Shown: piece by piece, positions 31,474-39,696 of the stretch
Layout of the letters: every line of letters starts with the position of its first letter
How positions within the stretch are numbered: position 1 is the first letter of the stretch
Assembly: GCF_900095745.1 (NCBI RefSeq)
Contig: NZ_FMIR01000018.1
Location: 62,001-126,000 of the forward strand
Source of the DNA: Microbacterium oxydans
Lineage (GTDB): Bacteria; Actinomycetota; Actinomycetes; Actinomycetales; Microbacteriaceae
Direction of reading: 5' to 3'
DNA: 64,000 nucleotides
Notes under the pieces: generated by a model
Seen by the model: only the letters and a program-made list of their open reading frames with translations
Databases searched by the model: none
What the model was told of the DNA's origin: nothing
Translations under genes and position numbers: made by a program

Positions 31474-31827
31474 TCAGCGGAGCGTCGGCACACCCCAGCG
31501 CCTCGCCGGCAGCGCGGCAAGACGGAGCTGTCGCGAGATCACGAGCGGGACGACGACGAGGGCCGCACCGACGGCGACGACCACGGGTCTCACCACGAGC
31601 ACCGGCAGCGAGCCCCACAGGGCGATCAGGATCGAGCCGACGAGGACAGCCACGAGCACGAGTTCGGTGACGAGGAGCTGTCTGCGCACGGTCGCGCTCT
31701 CCACCGCCAGCGTGGTCGTCCGCCCTCGCACCGCGATGTGCTCGGTCCAGCGCGAGCCGTCCCACCACCGCAGAGTGCCGCGACGGCGCGTCTCGAACCA
31801 TCCGGCCGCAATCCCGCGCTCACTCAC
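31474..31827 (-). CDS. DUF2510 domain small membrane protein
   Basis: 117 aa from a GTG at 31827. The N-terminal [23 protein letters not shown] is the DUF2510 motif, a Trp-rich segment widespread in actinobacterial membrane proteins. Two hydrophobic helices follow (residues about 50-95), then a short basic tail. A CATACT box (31839-31834, minus) lies 6 nt before the start, so it appears leaderless. It is divergent from the TetR gene, the two starts being 59 bp apart. Function unknown. Confidence 0.78.
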   Translation of the reverse strand: MSERGIAAGWFETRRRGTLRWWDGSRWTEHIAVRGRTTTLAVESATVRRQLLVTELVLVAVLVGSILIALWGSLPVLVVRPVVVAVGAALVVVPLVISRQLRLAALPARRWGVPTLR

Positions 31828-31874
31828 GCTCCCAGTATGACGGCCTCACCTCGGCGTCTCCGCCCGCCGAGGTC

Positions 31875-31880
31875 TAGGCT
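31875..31880 (+). promoter_or_regulatory. -10 box TAGGCT of leaderless tetR gene
   Basis: TAGGCT stands 6 nt before the ATG at 31887 with no Shine-Dalgarno sequence between. The divergent DUF2510 gene has its own box (CATACT) at 31834-31839, so the 59-bp spacer holds two leaderless promoters. Confidence 0.55.
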
Positions 31881-31886
31881 TTCGCC

Positions 31887-32546
31887 ATGCACGAATCCGC
31901 AGAACTGCGCACCGGCGTCGTGGCCGCAGCGCTCGAACTCTTCAGCGCCCAGGGGTTCGACCAGACCTCGGTGGAACAGATCGCCAAGGCCGCCGGCGTC
32001 TCGCGCTCGACCTTCTTCCGCCAGTTCGGCGGAAAGGAAGACGTGGTGTTCGCCGACCACGAGGTGCTCCTCGAGCAGCTCAGGGAGTTCCTCGACGAGG
32101 GGCACGACGACCCGTGGGGCGCGGTGTGCGCGGCATCCGAGTCGGTCTTCGCGCATTTCGCGCACGACCCCGAGCTCGCCCGCCGTCGCTACCAGATCGT
32201 GCGTGAGGTGCCCGTGCTGCGCGAACGCGAGATCATCACGGTCTTCCGCTATGAGCGCCTGTTCGACGAGTACCTGCGCGGCGCACTTCCCGGCGTCGAC
32301 CCGCTGGATGCCGTGGGCTTCGCCGCCCTCGTGACCGCCGTGCACAACCACGTGCTGCGCCAGCTGCTGCGCGGGCGCAAGAAGGTGCCGCTGTCGACTC
32401 TGCAGACGGCACTGGCCGACGTACGCCGCCGCTACGGTGTGGCCGGCGAAGCCGCCACCGCCCCGGACGACATGGTCGTCGCGGTGTTCCCGCGCTCGAT
32501 GCCGATCGCCGAGGTCAGCCGCCGCCTGCAGTCGGAGCTCGACTAG
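31887..32546 (+). CDS. TetR family transcriptional regulator
   Basis: 219 aa. The N-terminal TetR HTH covers residues about 10-56, with ALELFSAQGFDQTSVEQIAKAAGVSRSTFFRQFGGKEDV split across the usual three helices. The ligand-binding part (residues 60-219) is divergent and helical, as normal in the family. It ends 63 nt before an acyl-CoA dehydrogenase gene whose promoter contains an 8-7-8 inverted repeat, a typical TetR site. It is therefore probably the local repressor, responding to an acyl-CoA or related ligand. Confidence 0.92.
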   Translation: MHESAELRTGVVAAALELFSAQGFDQTSVEQIAKAAGVSRSTFFRQFGGKEDVVFADHEVLLEQLREFLDEGHDDPWGAVCAASESVFAHFAHDPELARRRYQIVREVPVLREREIITVFRYERLFDEYLRGALPGVDPLDAVGFAALVTAVHNHVLRQLLRGRKKVPLSTLQTALADVRRRYGVAGEAATAPDDMVVAVFPRSMPIAEVSRRLQSELD

Positions 32547-32567
32547 CCGCTCGAGGGTCGTGGAACC

Positions 32568-32590
32568 GAGTATCGAGGAGTACGATACTC
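32568..32590 (+). promoter_or_regulatory. Putative TetR operator overlapping the acyl-CoA dehydrogenase promoter
   Basis: GAGTATCG (32568-32575) and CGATACTC (32583-32590) are perfect inverted arms with a 7-nt spacer. The hexamer TACGAT (32581-32586) inside it could be the -10 box. Binding here would block transcription of the following gene. Confidence 0.6.
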
Positions 32591-32609
32591 AGGTCCACGA
32601 AGGAGCCCC

Positions 32610-33845
32610 ATGAGCGATGCAGCCACCCCGTTCCCCGGCGAGCGCGTCTCGTCGTACGACATCACCGCACGTCAGGACAGCGACTACTACGCCGTCTTCA
32701 CCGACGTCTCCGCCGCCGACCGCGAGGCGTGGGACCGGGCGAAGTCGTACGTCGACGAGGTCGCCCCGCAGATGGCGGATGCCTGGGACCGCGCGGAGTA
32801 CCCGCTGGAGGCGGCCCGTCGGATGGGCGAGATGGACCTCGTCGTCGACGGCGTCCAGCACCCTTCACTCACGAGCCTGTCGCCACTGGCCGCCGGGCTC
32901 GTCAACATGGAGATCTCCCGCGGCGACGGCTCACTGGGCACGATCCTCGCCGTGCAGGGCGGGCTCGCCCTCCGCACCCTCGCCCTGTTTGGCTCCCCGG
33001 ATCAGCAGGAGAGGTGGCTGACCGCTCTCGCCGACGGCTCGGTCCTCGGATCCTTCGCGCTGACCGAGCCCGACCACGGCTCGGACTCCGTCTCCCTCGA
33101 GACCGTCGCCCGCCGCGACGGCGACTCGTGGGTCATCCGCGGCGCGAAGAAGTGGATCGGCAACGGCGCGTCCGGCGGCATCACGTTCGTGTGGGCGCGG
33201 ATCGACGACGAGGGCGCCGACGAGCACGGCGCGGTTCGCTGCTTCCTCGTCGAGCAGGACACCCCGGGTTATACGGGCAGCGTGATCCGCGGTAAAGCCT
33301 CGCTGCGGGCGATCCACCAGGCCCACATCGTCCTGGATGACGTGCGCGTGCCGCTCGACGCCGTGCTGCCCGGGACGAAGAGCTTCAAGGACGCCTCGAC
33401 GGTGCTGTACGCGACCCGCTCCGGCGTCGCCTGGTCGGCGCTCGGACACGCGACCGCCTGCTACGAGGCCTCACTCGCCTACGCGACCCAGCGCGTGCAG
33501 TTCGGCAAGCCGCTCGCGAAGTTCCAGATGGTGCAGGAGCGCCTCACCCACATGCTCGAAGACCTCACCGCCATGCAGCTGTACTGCCGGCGGATGGCCG
33601 ACCTCGAGAACGCGGGCGAGCTGCGCCCGACCCAGGCGTCGCTCGCGAAGTTCCACAACACGCGCGCCGCGCGACGCATCGCCTCGACCGCCCGCGACCT
33701 GCTCGGCGGCAACGGCATCCTGCTCGAGAACGGCGTCATCCAGCACATGGCCGATATCGAGGCCATTCACACCTACGAGGGCACGGAGAGCGTGCAGGCG
33801 CTGCTGCTCGGGCGTGACATCACCGGGATGAGCGCGTTCGCCTGA
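32610..33845 (+). CDS. Acyl-CoA dehydrogenase, glutaryl-CoA dehydrogenase-like
   Basis: 411 aa FAD-dependent acyl-CoA dehydrogenase. SFALTEPDHGSDSVSLETVARRDGDSWVIRGAKKWIGNGA (read in parts) is the FAD/substrate region. ATQRVQFGKPLAKFQMVQERL and NGILLENGVIQHMADIEAIHTYEGT are closest to the glutaryl-CoA dehydrogenase branch. The catalytic base is Glu390 in YEGTESVQ. The enzyme would oxidise a short or dicarboxylic acyl-CoA and pass electrons to ETF. GGAG precedes the ATG. An operator-like palindrome upstream and the adjacent tetR suggest inducible expression. Substrate specificity is not determined. Confidence 0.92.
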   Translation: MSDAATPFPGERVSSYDITARQDSDYYAVFTDVSAADREAWDRAKSYVDEVAPQMADAWDRAEYPLEAARRMGEMDLVVDGVQHPSLTSLSPLAAGLVNMEISRGDGSLGTILAVQGGLALRTLALFGSPDQQERWLTALADGSVLGSFALTEPDHGSDSVSLETVARRDGDSWVIRGAKKWIGNGASGGITFVWARIDDEGADEHGAVRCFLVEQDTPGYTGSVIRGKASLRAIHQAHIVLDDVRVPLDAVLPGTKSFKDASTVLYATRSGVAWSALGHATACYEASLAYATQRVQFGKPLAKFQMVQERLTHMLEDLTAMQLYCRRMADLENAGELRPTQASLAKFHNTRAARRIASTARDLLGGNGILLENGVIQHMADIEAIHTYEGTESVQALLLGRDITGMSAFA

Positions 33846-33866
33846 GACGCGACCCTGCGGGCCGGA

Positions 33867-35150
33867 TCACCGACGGCCAGCGCGCACGTGGCGCTCCCGG
33901 CTCGCCGCTGCCCCGGCCACGGCCTGCACGCCGAGAAGCAGGACCAGCGCCGCGACAGGAATGGCCCATCCCCCGACAGCGGCGTGCAGGGTGCCGAGGC
34001 CGATCGGACCGAGACCCGCCAGCAGATAGCCGATCCCCTGCGCCATGGTCGACAGATGCGCCGTGTGCCTTGCATCGGCCGCGCGGAGCACGATGTACGT
34101 CAGCGAGAGGGCGATGGCCGCTCCCTGTCCGAGCCCGAGCAGCGTCATCCATACCCAGGGCGCAGCTCCTCCCGGCGCGACGAGAAGACCGATCAGCCCG
34201 GCTGCGCACAGGAGTGCGGAGAGCACGACGGGAAGCCACGTCGGTCGGATGCGGCGCAACATCGTCGGCACGAGCAGCGCCGCCGCGATACCGGGAAGGC
34301 TCGAGTACGACAGCAGCAGGCCGGCATCGGACACCGGCACGCCAGCGTCCTGCAGGATCGTCGGGATCCAGGTCAGGGCCGCGTAGTAGCTCAGGCTCTG
34401 CAAGCCCATGAATCCCGTCACCGCCCACGCGACGGGGTCGCGCAGCAGCGCAGACATCCGCGGCTCGTCCCGTGGTTCCACGATCGCGTCGACGGGGGCA
34501 CCGGGCGCGGTCGCTGAACCGGTGATCGCGCGCATCGCCCGGGGCAGCCAGATGAGCAGAGCCAGCACGGCGGGAATCGCCCAGATCGCCAGAGCACCCC
34601 GCCACGATCCGTCGAGCGCGGTCATGAACGGCACGGTCAGGGCGGCGGCCGCCGCGGCACCGAGGAACAGCGCCGTCGAGTACAGCCCCATCATCAGGCC
34701 GAGACGGTGCGCGAAGTCCTGCTTGATCACGGCGGGCATGCAGACGTTGGCGACCGCGATGCCCGCCCCGACCAGCACCGTGCCGCCGAAGAGCGCCAGC
34801 GGAGAGGGAAGGAGGCGAATGCCGATGCCGAGTGCCACGACCACCATCGTCAGCGCGAGCAGCCGATGCAGTCCGATCCAGCGCGTCAGCGTCGGGGTGA
34901 GGAACGCGAACGCACCGAACGCGAACACGGGGATCGTGGTCAGGAGTCCGGCCGCCGCCGCGGGGATGCCGAGGTCGTGCTCGATCGCGGGGAGCACCGG
35001 TCCGACCGACGCGACGCCCATGCGCAGGTTCAGCGCGATCATCAGCAGACCGATGCCCACATAGATCCCGGTGAGGACGCCACCGCGGCGAACGGACGGC
35101 GTGGTCAGCGGGGTCGGGGCGGTATCGAACGGCTCCTGCATCGTGGTCAT
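33867..35150 (-). CDS. MFS transporter, CynX/NimT family
   Basis: About 427 aa from the ATG at 35150; an internal ATG at 35141 is also possible. It has twelve predicted helices in two halves. LNLRMGVASVGPVLPAIEHDLGI at the first helix/loop and FGAFAFLTPTLTRWIGLHR (motif A equivalent) fit the CynX/NimT (cyanate/2-nitroimidazole) family. Such proteins usually export small anions or drugs. It is divergent from an AraC-type regulator with 54 bp between the two starts, the classic arrangement for a regulator and its efflux target. The substrate cannot be inferred. Confidence 0.9.
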   Translation of the reverse strand: MTTMQEPFDTAPTPLTTPSVRRGGVLTGIYVGIGLLMIALNLRMGVASVGPVLPAIEHDLGIPAAAAGLLTTIPVFAFGAFAFLTPTLTRWIGLHRLLALTMVVVALGIGIRLLPSPLALFGGTVLVGAGIAVANVCMPAVIKQDFAHRLGLMMGLYSTALFLGAAAAAALTVPFMTALDGSWRGALAIWAIPAVLALLIWLPRAMRAITGSATAPGAPVDAIVEPRDEPRMSALLRDPVAWAVTGFMGLQSLSYYAALTWIPTILQDAGVPVSDAGLLLSYSSLPGIAAALLVPTMLRRIRPTWLPVVLSALLCAAGLIGLLVAPGGAAPWVWMTLLGLGQGAAIALSLTYIVLRAADARHTAHLSTMAQGIGYLLAGLGPIGLGTLHAAVGGWAIPVAALVLLLGVQAVAGAAASRERHVRAGRR

Positions 35151-35204
35151 GCCTCGAGTCCAGCATCCGGCCCACCCATCAGGAAACACGTAAACTACAT
35201 CTCG

Positions 35205-36005
35205 ATGTCGAATACTCGCCAATCCTCTCGACTGGTCGATCTGAAGCTCGTCGACTTCGATTCCCTCGAAACCCTTCCGATGGAGGGTGCCTACCGCTTC
35301 GCGCACGCGGAGACGTCGCCGCGCCACGCGCACCCGCTCGGGCACCTGGTGCACGCGGCCTCAGGAGTGTTGTCGCTGCTCACCGACGAAGGCGCCTGGA
35401 TCGCGCCGTCGACGCGCATGGCATGGGTGCCCGCCGGCGCCGAGCATCGTCATCGGGCGCACGGACGCACGGACATGCGCATCGTCCACCTGACCGATGA
35501 GCTGGCCTCCCTGTTGCCCACCTCCCCCGCCGTGCTCGTCGCGACGCCGCTCGCCCGCGAGGCCGTGCTGGCGATGACGTCCGACCGCTCACGCGCCGCG
35601 AGCGCGCTGGACCACCTGCGCCGTGTGATCGTCGATGAGGCGATCACCGCGCCGGAACAGCCGCTGCACCTGCCCGAACCCCAGGATCCGCGTCTGCGTC
35701 GCGCGGCCCGCATCGTCGAAGACGACCTCGCCCTGCCGGTGAGTCTCGGCGAGCTCAGCGCGCGCACCGGCACGACCGAGCGGACGCTGAGCCGGCTGTT
35801 CCCACAGGAGACCGGCATGGGATATCGGCAGTGGCGTCTCCAGCTGCGCGTGCACCGGGCGCTCGTCCTGCTCGCCGACGGCACCTCGGTGACCGACACG
35901 GCTGCCGCGTGCGGGTGGGCGACGACCAGCCAGTTCATCGAGCAGTTCACCCCGCTCGTGGGGATGACCCCCGGCCGCTATCGCCTGTCGCAACTCCTGC
36001 CGTGA
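35205..36005 (+). CDS. AraC family transcriptional regulator
   Basis: 266 aa from the ATG at 35205. The N-terminal cupin sensor domain (residues about 20-130) includes HAHPLGHLVHAASG and WVPAGAEHRHRAHG. The C-terminal AraC HTH has VSLGELSARTGTTERTLSRLFPQETGMGYRQWRLQLR and the second helix pair VTDTAAACGWATTSQFIEQF. The proximal gene is an MFS exporter on the opposite strand, which it likely controls. A TAAACT box (35191-35196) lies 8 nt upstream, so the transcript has little or no leader. Confidence 0.92.
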   Translation: MSNTRQSSRLVDLKLVDFDSLETLPMEGAYRFAHAETSPRHAHPLGHLVHAASGVLSLLTDEGAWIAPSTRMAWVPAGAEHRHRAHGRTDMRIVHLTDELASLLPTSPAVLVATPLAREAVLAMTSDRSRAASALDHLRRVIVDEAITAPEQPLHLPEPQDPRLRRAARIVEDDLALPVSLGELSARTGTTERTLSRLFPQETGMGYRQWRLQLRVHRALVLLADGTSVTDTAAACGWATTSQFIEQFTPLVGMTPGRYRLSQLLP

Positions 36006-36048
36006 GCCGGCGCTCGCGTCGGTGGCGGGCGCGGGGCTCGCAGCCGAA

Positions 36049-36570
36049 TCAGACCGGGCGCACCATGCACACGAGCCGCTCCCGGTCGTCCCAGGACGGC
36101 ACGCGCTCGAAGCCGCGCGATTCGTAGAGGCGCAGAGCACCCTGTCGCCAGTCCCAGACGGACAGCCGAACTTCGGTCGCGCCTGATTCGGCCGCCGCGT
36201 GCACGGCACTGTCGAGCAACGCCGAACCCACACCGCGGCCGCGGGCTGCAGGAACCGCCCAGAGACGTTTGATCTCCGCGATCCCGTCCCGCGAGGTGAG
36301 CACGACCACACCGACGACGCGTTCCGCGAGCTGCGCGATCAGCACCCGATATCCGGCGTAGGCGGCGGAGGGGTCCTCGACCTCACGGCGATAGCGTTCC
36401 GGGAGAGGGGCAGCAGGGTCCGGAACGGCCCCTTCCTGCTGGTGCTTCTCGAGCTCGGTCTGCAGCAGATACGCCCGCACCGCGGAACCGACCTCGATCG
36501 CATCCGGACCGGTGAGATCGGCTACGCGGACCACCGGTCGCTCGAGCGGACCCTGCGTGCCGGCGCTCAC
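36049..36570 (-). CDS. GNAT family N-acetyltransferase
   Basis: 173 aa from a GTG at 36570, two bases after the stop of the upstream gene, so translation is probably coupled. Acetyl-CoA motif A is IKRLWAVPAARGRGVGSALLDSAVHAA (read in parts), with RGRGVG as the pyrophosphate loop. ALRLYESRGFERVPSW is the usual C-terminal motif. The N-terminal part (EVGSAVRAYLLQTELEKHQQEG) is specific to this protein. Substrate unknown. The in-frame region upstream overlaps the Cys-tailed orphan in another frame and is not part of this gene. Confidence 0.88.
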   Translation of the reverse strand: MSAGTQGPLERPVVRVADLTGPDAIEVGSAVRAYLLQTELEKHQQEGAVPDPAAPLPERYRREVEDPSAAYAGYRVLIAQLAERVVGVVVLTSRDGIAEIKRLWAVPAARGRGVGSALLDSAVHAAAESGATEVRLSVWDWRQGALRLYESRGFERVPSWDDRERLVCMVRPV

Positions 36571-36572
36571 CG

Positions 36573-37061
36573 TCAGTCGCAGCCGCAGCCGCCGGCGGGG
36601 GTCTTCACCATGAAGCACACGTCGCACACGCCGTACTCGCGCTCCTCGACCGGCTTCGGCGCCTTCCCGGCGCGGGGCGCGGAAACGCGAGGAGTCGTCG
36701 TGCGCTTGGCCGCGCGCGGCGGGGTCAGCGGGATGAACTCGCTCGGGTGGCTGACGTAGAAGTAGGGCGCGCGACCCTCGCTCGGCTGCAGACGAAGCGG
36801 AGCGGAACCGACGACGAGTCGTTCGTCCTCGGTGAAGCCGTTCGTGTAGGTGCGTCCGATGTGCAGCGCGGCGCCCTCCCCACGACGGATGGCCTCGATG
36901 TAGCGACCACGGTCGATGAACGAGCTGATTCCGATCGTCTGGGTGATCTCCGCGATGAACGCGTGGTTCGACGGGTCGATGCGGTGCGCGCGCAGCGCTT
37001 CCTGGAGCGAACGGTATGGACGGGAGGTGCCTGCGGGGGTCGGCCCTTGTACTTCTTTCAT
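36573..37061 (-). CDS. Hypothetical protein with C-terminal Cys cluster
   Basis: 162 aa from the ATG at 37061 (GGA ribosome site nearby). I do not recognise the family. The N-terminal half (residues about 10-95) looks folded, with SLQEALRAHRIDPSNHAFIAEI and IEAIRRGEGAALHIGRTYTNG. A basic Pro/Arg linker follows. The tail carries four cysteines at 146, 149, 159 and 161 (GVCDVC then GGCGCD), suitable for binding one zinc ion or a thiolate metal site. It is upstream of and coupled to a GNAT gene, and divergent from an FAD oxidoreductase gene (starts 64 bp apart). Confidence 0.75.
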   Translation of the reverse strand: MKEVQGPTPAGTSRPYRSLQEALRAHRIDPSNHAFIAEITQTIGISSFIDRGRYIEAIRRGEGAALHIGRTYTNGFTEDERLVVGSAPLRLQPSEGRAPYFYVSHPSEFIPLTPPRAAKRTTTPRVSAPRAGKAPKPVEEREYGVCDVCFMVKTPAGGCGCD

Positions 37062-37125
37062 TTGTTCCAGGATCGCACGCCGCAACCCCCTCTTTCGACC
37101 ACTCTGCCCGTGCGAGACTGGCCGC

Positions 37126-38577
37126 ATGGCACGCGCGACGATCATCGGATCCGGACCCAACGGCCTCGCCGCCGGGGTGGCACTCGCCCGCACCGGCTAT
37201 GAGGTCCGCGTTCTCGAGGCCGCCGACACGATCGGCGGTGGACTGCGCACCCAGACAGGGACGCTTCCGGGCTTCCGCCACGACGTGTGCTCCGCCGTGC
37301 ATCCGGCGGCGGTCTCCTCGCCGTTCTTCCGCGCCTTCCGGCTCGACGAGCGCATCGAGTGGATCCGCCCCGACATCTCGTTCGCCCACCCCCTCGACGG
37401 CGGCCGCGCGGCCGTCGCCTGGCGGGACATCGAGCGCACCGCCGCGACCCTGGGAGTCGACCGCGACGCCTGGCTGGCCCGCCTGCGCCCGCTCAGCACC
37501 CACATCGAAGGGGTGACGGATTTCACCGGCAATCAGCTCCTCCGGATACCCGCGGACCCCGTCACCGCGGCGCGCTACGCGATCCGGATGCTCGACCAGG
37601 GCACCCCTCTCGCCCGCACGGCGTTCCGGACCGAGGAGGCCGCCGCGCTGATGTCAGGCGTGGTCGCTCACGCGAACTCCCCGCAGCCGACCCTTGCCGG
37701 GGCAGCGGCAGGGCTGCTCCTCGCCGCTCTCGCGCACGCAGGAGGCTGGCCCTACCCCCGCGGCGGTTCGCAGACCATCGCCGATGCCCTGGTGGCCGAC
37801 CTCGAGGCGCACGGCGGAACGGTCGAGACCGGCGCGCGTGTGAACGACCTGCGCACCCTCGACGCCGGCGACCCTTCCCGCGGGGATGTTCTCCTCTTGA
37901 ACACCTCGCCCCGGCTCGCGCTCACCCACCCCGACGTGCCGACCGGATATGCCAGAGCGCTCCGCGGGTACCGCTACGGCGCCGCCGCGGCCAAGGTGGA
38001 CTTCGCGCTCGACGGCCCCATCCCCTGGTCGAACCCGGAGGTGCGGAACGCCGTGACCGTGCACCTCGGCGGCACCCGCGACGAAGTGTGGGCGAGCGAG
38101 AACGCCGTGGCCGCCGGGCGTGTGAGCGAACGCCCCTATGTGCTCGCCGTGCAGCCCTCCGTCTTCGACCCGACGCGCGCGCCCGAGGGCAAAGCCGTCC
38201 TGTGGGCATACATCCATGTGCCGAAAGGCTCCGACCTCGACCCCACCGAGCTCATCACGGCGCAGGTGGAGCGCTACGCGCCCGGCTTCCGGGACTTGAT
38301 CCTCGCTCATCACGCGGTTCCTGCGTCGTCTCGGGAGGCCATCAACCCCGGGGAGATCGGCGGAGACATCTCCGGCGGCGCGTTCGACATCCGGCAGGCG
38401 GTGCGGCGCCCCGTGCTGTCTCCGGCGCCCTGGCGCACCCCGATGCGCGGGGTGTACCTGGCGTCGGCATCGACTCCGCCCGGCCCCGCGGTGAACGGCA
38501 TGGCAGGCTGGCACGCGGCCCGCACCGTGCTGCACGACGCCGGGATGCCGGCCGGGCTCGACGACGTGTTCGGCTGA
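37126..38577 (+). CDS. FAD-dependent oxidoreductase, phytoene dehydrogenase-like
   Basis: 483 aa from the ATG at 37126. The N-terminal dinucleotide fold is IIGSGPNGLAAGVALARTGYEV, followed by LEAADTIGGGLRTQ, as in the phytoene desaturase/FAD amine-oxidase superfamily (COG1233). GGWPYPRGGSQTIADALVADLEAHGG and the C-terminal GVYLASASTPPGPAVNGMAGWHAA match that group. There is no carotenoid gene cluster around it, so a role in pigment synthesis is doubtful. It is probably a flavoenzyme of unknown substrate. It is transcribed alone and is followed 60 nt later by a ligase gene. Confidence 0.88.
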   Translation: MARATIIGSGPNGLAAGVALARTGYEVRVLEAADTIGGGLRTQTGTLPGFRHDVCSAVHPAAVSSPFFRAFRLDERIEWIRPDISFAHPLDGGRAAVAWRDIERTAATLGVDRDAWLARLRPLSTHIEGVTDFTGNQLLRIPADPVTAARYAIRMLDQGTPLARTAFRTEEAAALMSGVVAHANSPQPTLAGAAAGLLLAALAHAGGWPYPRGGSQTIADALVADLEAHGGTVETGARVNDLRTLDAGDPSRGDVLLLNTSPRLALTHPDVPTGYARALRGYRYGAAAAKVDFALDGPIPWSNPEVRNAVTVHLGGTRDEVWASENAVAAGRVSERPYVLAVQPSVFDPTRAPEGKAVLWAYIHVPKGSDLDPTELITAQVERYAPGFRDLILAHHAVPASSREAINPGEIGGDISGGAFDIRQAVRRPVLSPAPWRTPMRGVYLASASTPPGPAVNGMAGWHAARTVLHDAGMPAGLDDVFG

Positions 38578-38637
38578 CGCTCGATCGGCGGCGACGCCGG
38601 GGTACCGGAATCGATGACCCGCGGCCAGGATGGGACC

Positions 38638-39681
38638 ATGCGCTACGAGATCCCCGCGCCGATGCTCGCCAAAGCGGTGCCGGCGGTTCCGGACCCGGCG
38701 AAAACCTCCGGTGGGCTCCTGTTCGAACCCAAGTGGGACGGCTTCCGCGGCCTCATCGCCTGGGACGGCGAGACCGTGGAGATCGGGTCCCGGGGCGCGA
38801 AGCCGCTGACACGGTACTTCCCCGAGCTGGTCGAGGCGATCCCCGAGCTGCTGCCCGGACCGTGCCTGCTCGACGGGGAGATCGTCGTCGCCACCGGACC
38901 ACTCGGCTCGCAGCGCCTCGACTGGGAGGCGCTGAGCCAGCGCATCCACCCGGCGGCCTCCCGCGTCGCGAAGCTTGCGGCGGAGACGCCGGCGATGTTC
39001 ATCGCCTTCGATCTGCTCGCCCTCGGCGACGACGATCTGCTGACGCAGCCCTTCGAGACCCGACGAGCCCGCCTCGAGACGCTCATGGATGGTGTCGACC
39101 ATCCGCTGCACATCACCCGCACGACCCGAGACCGCGACGCGGCCGTCCGCTGGCTCGCCGAGTTCGAAGGCGCAGGACTCGACGGGGTCGTCGCCAAGCC
39201 CCTCGACCAGCCGTATGCGCCGGGGAAGCGGACGCTGTTCAAGATCAAGCACGCCCGGACGGCCGATGTGGTGGCGCTCGGCTACCGCATCCACAAGTCC
39301 GGATCCGGCGTCGGTTCGCTCCTGGTCGGTCTGTACGGCGACGACGGGGTGCTGCGGCAGGTCGGCGGCGTGGCCGCCTGGAGCGACGCGCGGCGGCAGG
39401 AACTCGTCGAGGAGCTCGCTCCCCTGGTCGAGCGCGACGACAGCGGTGAAGCGGTGACCGCAGAAGGCGAGCGGTCGAGGTTCAGCGGCGGCAAGGACGT
39501 CTCGTTCGTGCGGCTGCGTCCCGAGCGGGTGCTCGAGGTGCGCTACGACCAGCTCGAAGGCGCCCGTTTCCGCCACACGGTGCAGTTCGAGCGGTGGCGG
39601 CCCGATCGCGACGCCCGCTCCTGCACCTACGACCAGCTCGACACGGTCGCCGGCTACGACCTCGCCGACGTCCTCCGCTGA
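38638..39681 (+). CDS. ligC: ATP-dependent DNA ligase, LigC type
   Basis: 347 aa from the ATG at 38638. CAGGAT 6 nt upstream may be a leaderless promoter; an in-frame ATG at 38614 lacks support. The AMP-accepting lysine is Lys32 in EPKWDGFRG. Motifs LLDGEIVV (III), MFIAFDLLAL, GVVAKPLDQPYAPGKRTLFKIKH (IV-V) and the C-terminal OB-fold complete a minimal ATP ligase. Mycobacterial LigC proteins act in base excision and alternative end repair. The convergent neighbour encodes a LigD-like polymerase, so joint action in DNA repair is likely. No Ku gene is in the window. Confidence 0.92.
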   Translation: MRYEIPAPMLAKAVPAVPDPAKTSGGLLFEPKWDGFRGLIAWDGETVEIGSRGAKPLTRYFPELVEAIPELLPGPCLLDGEIVVATGPLGSQRLDWEALSQRIHPAASRVAKLAAETPAMFIAFDLLALGDDDLLTQPFETRRARLETLMDGVDHPLHITRTTRDRDAAVRWLAEFEGAGLDGVVAKPLDQPYAPGKRTLFKIKHARTADVVALGYRIHKSGSGVGSLLVGLYGDDGVLRQVGGVAAWSDARRQELVEELAPLVERDDSGEAVTAEGERSRFSGGKDVSFVRLRPERVLEVRYDQLEGARFRHTVQFERWRPDRDARSCTYDQLDTVAGYDLADVLR

Positions 39682-39696
39682 CGGGTTCGCGCCGAC

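Noticed and set aside
37126..38577. Carotenoid desaturase (crtI) assignment
   Set aside because: The protein belongs to the broad COG1233-like group, but no other carotenoid gene is nearby, so only a general oxidoreductase call is justified.
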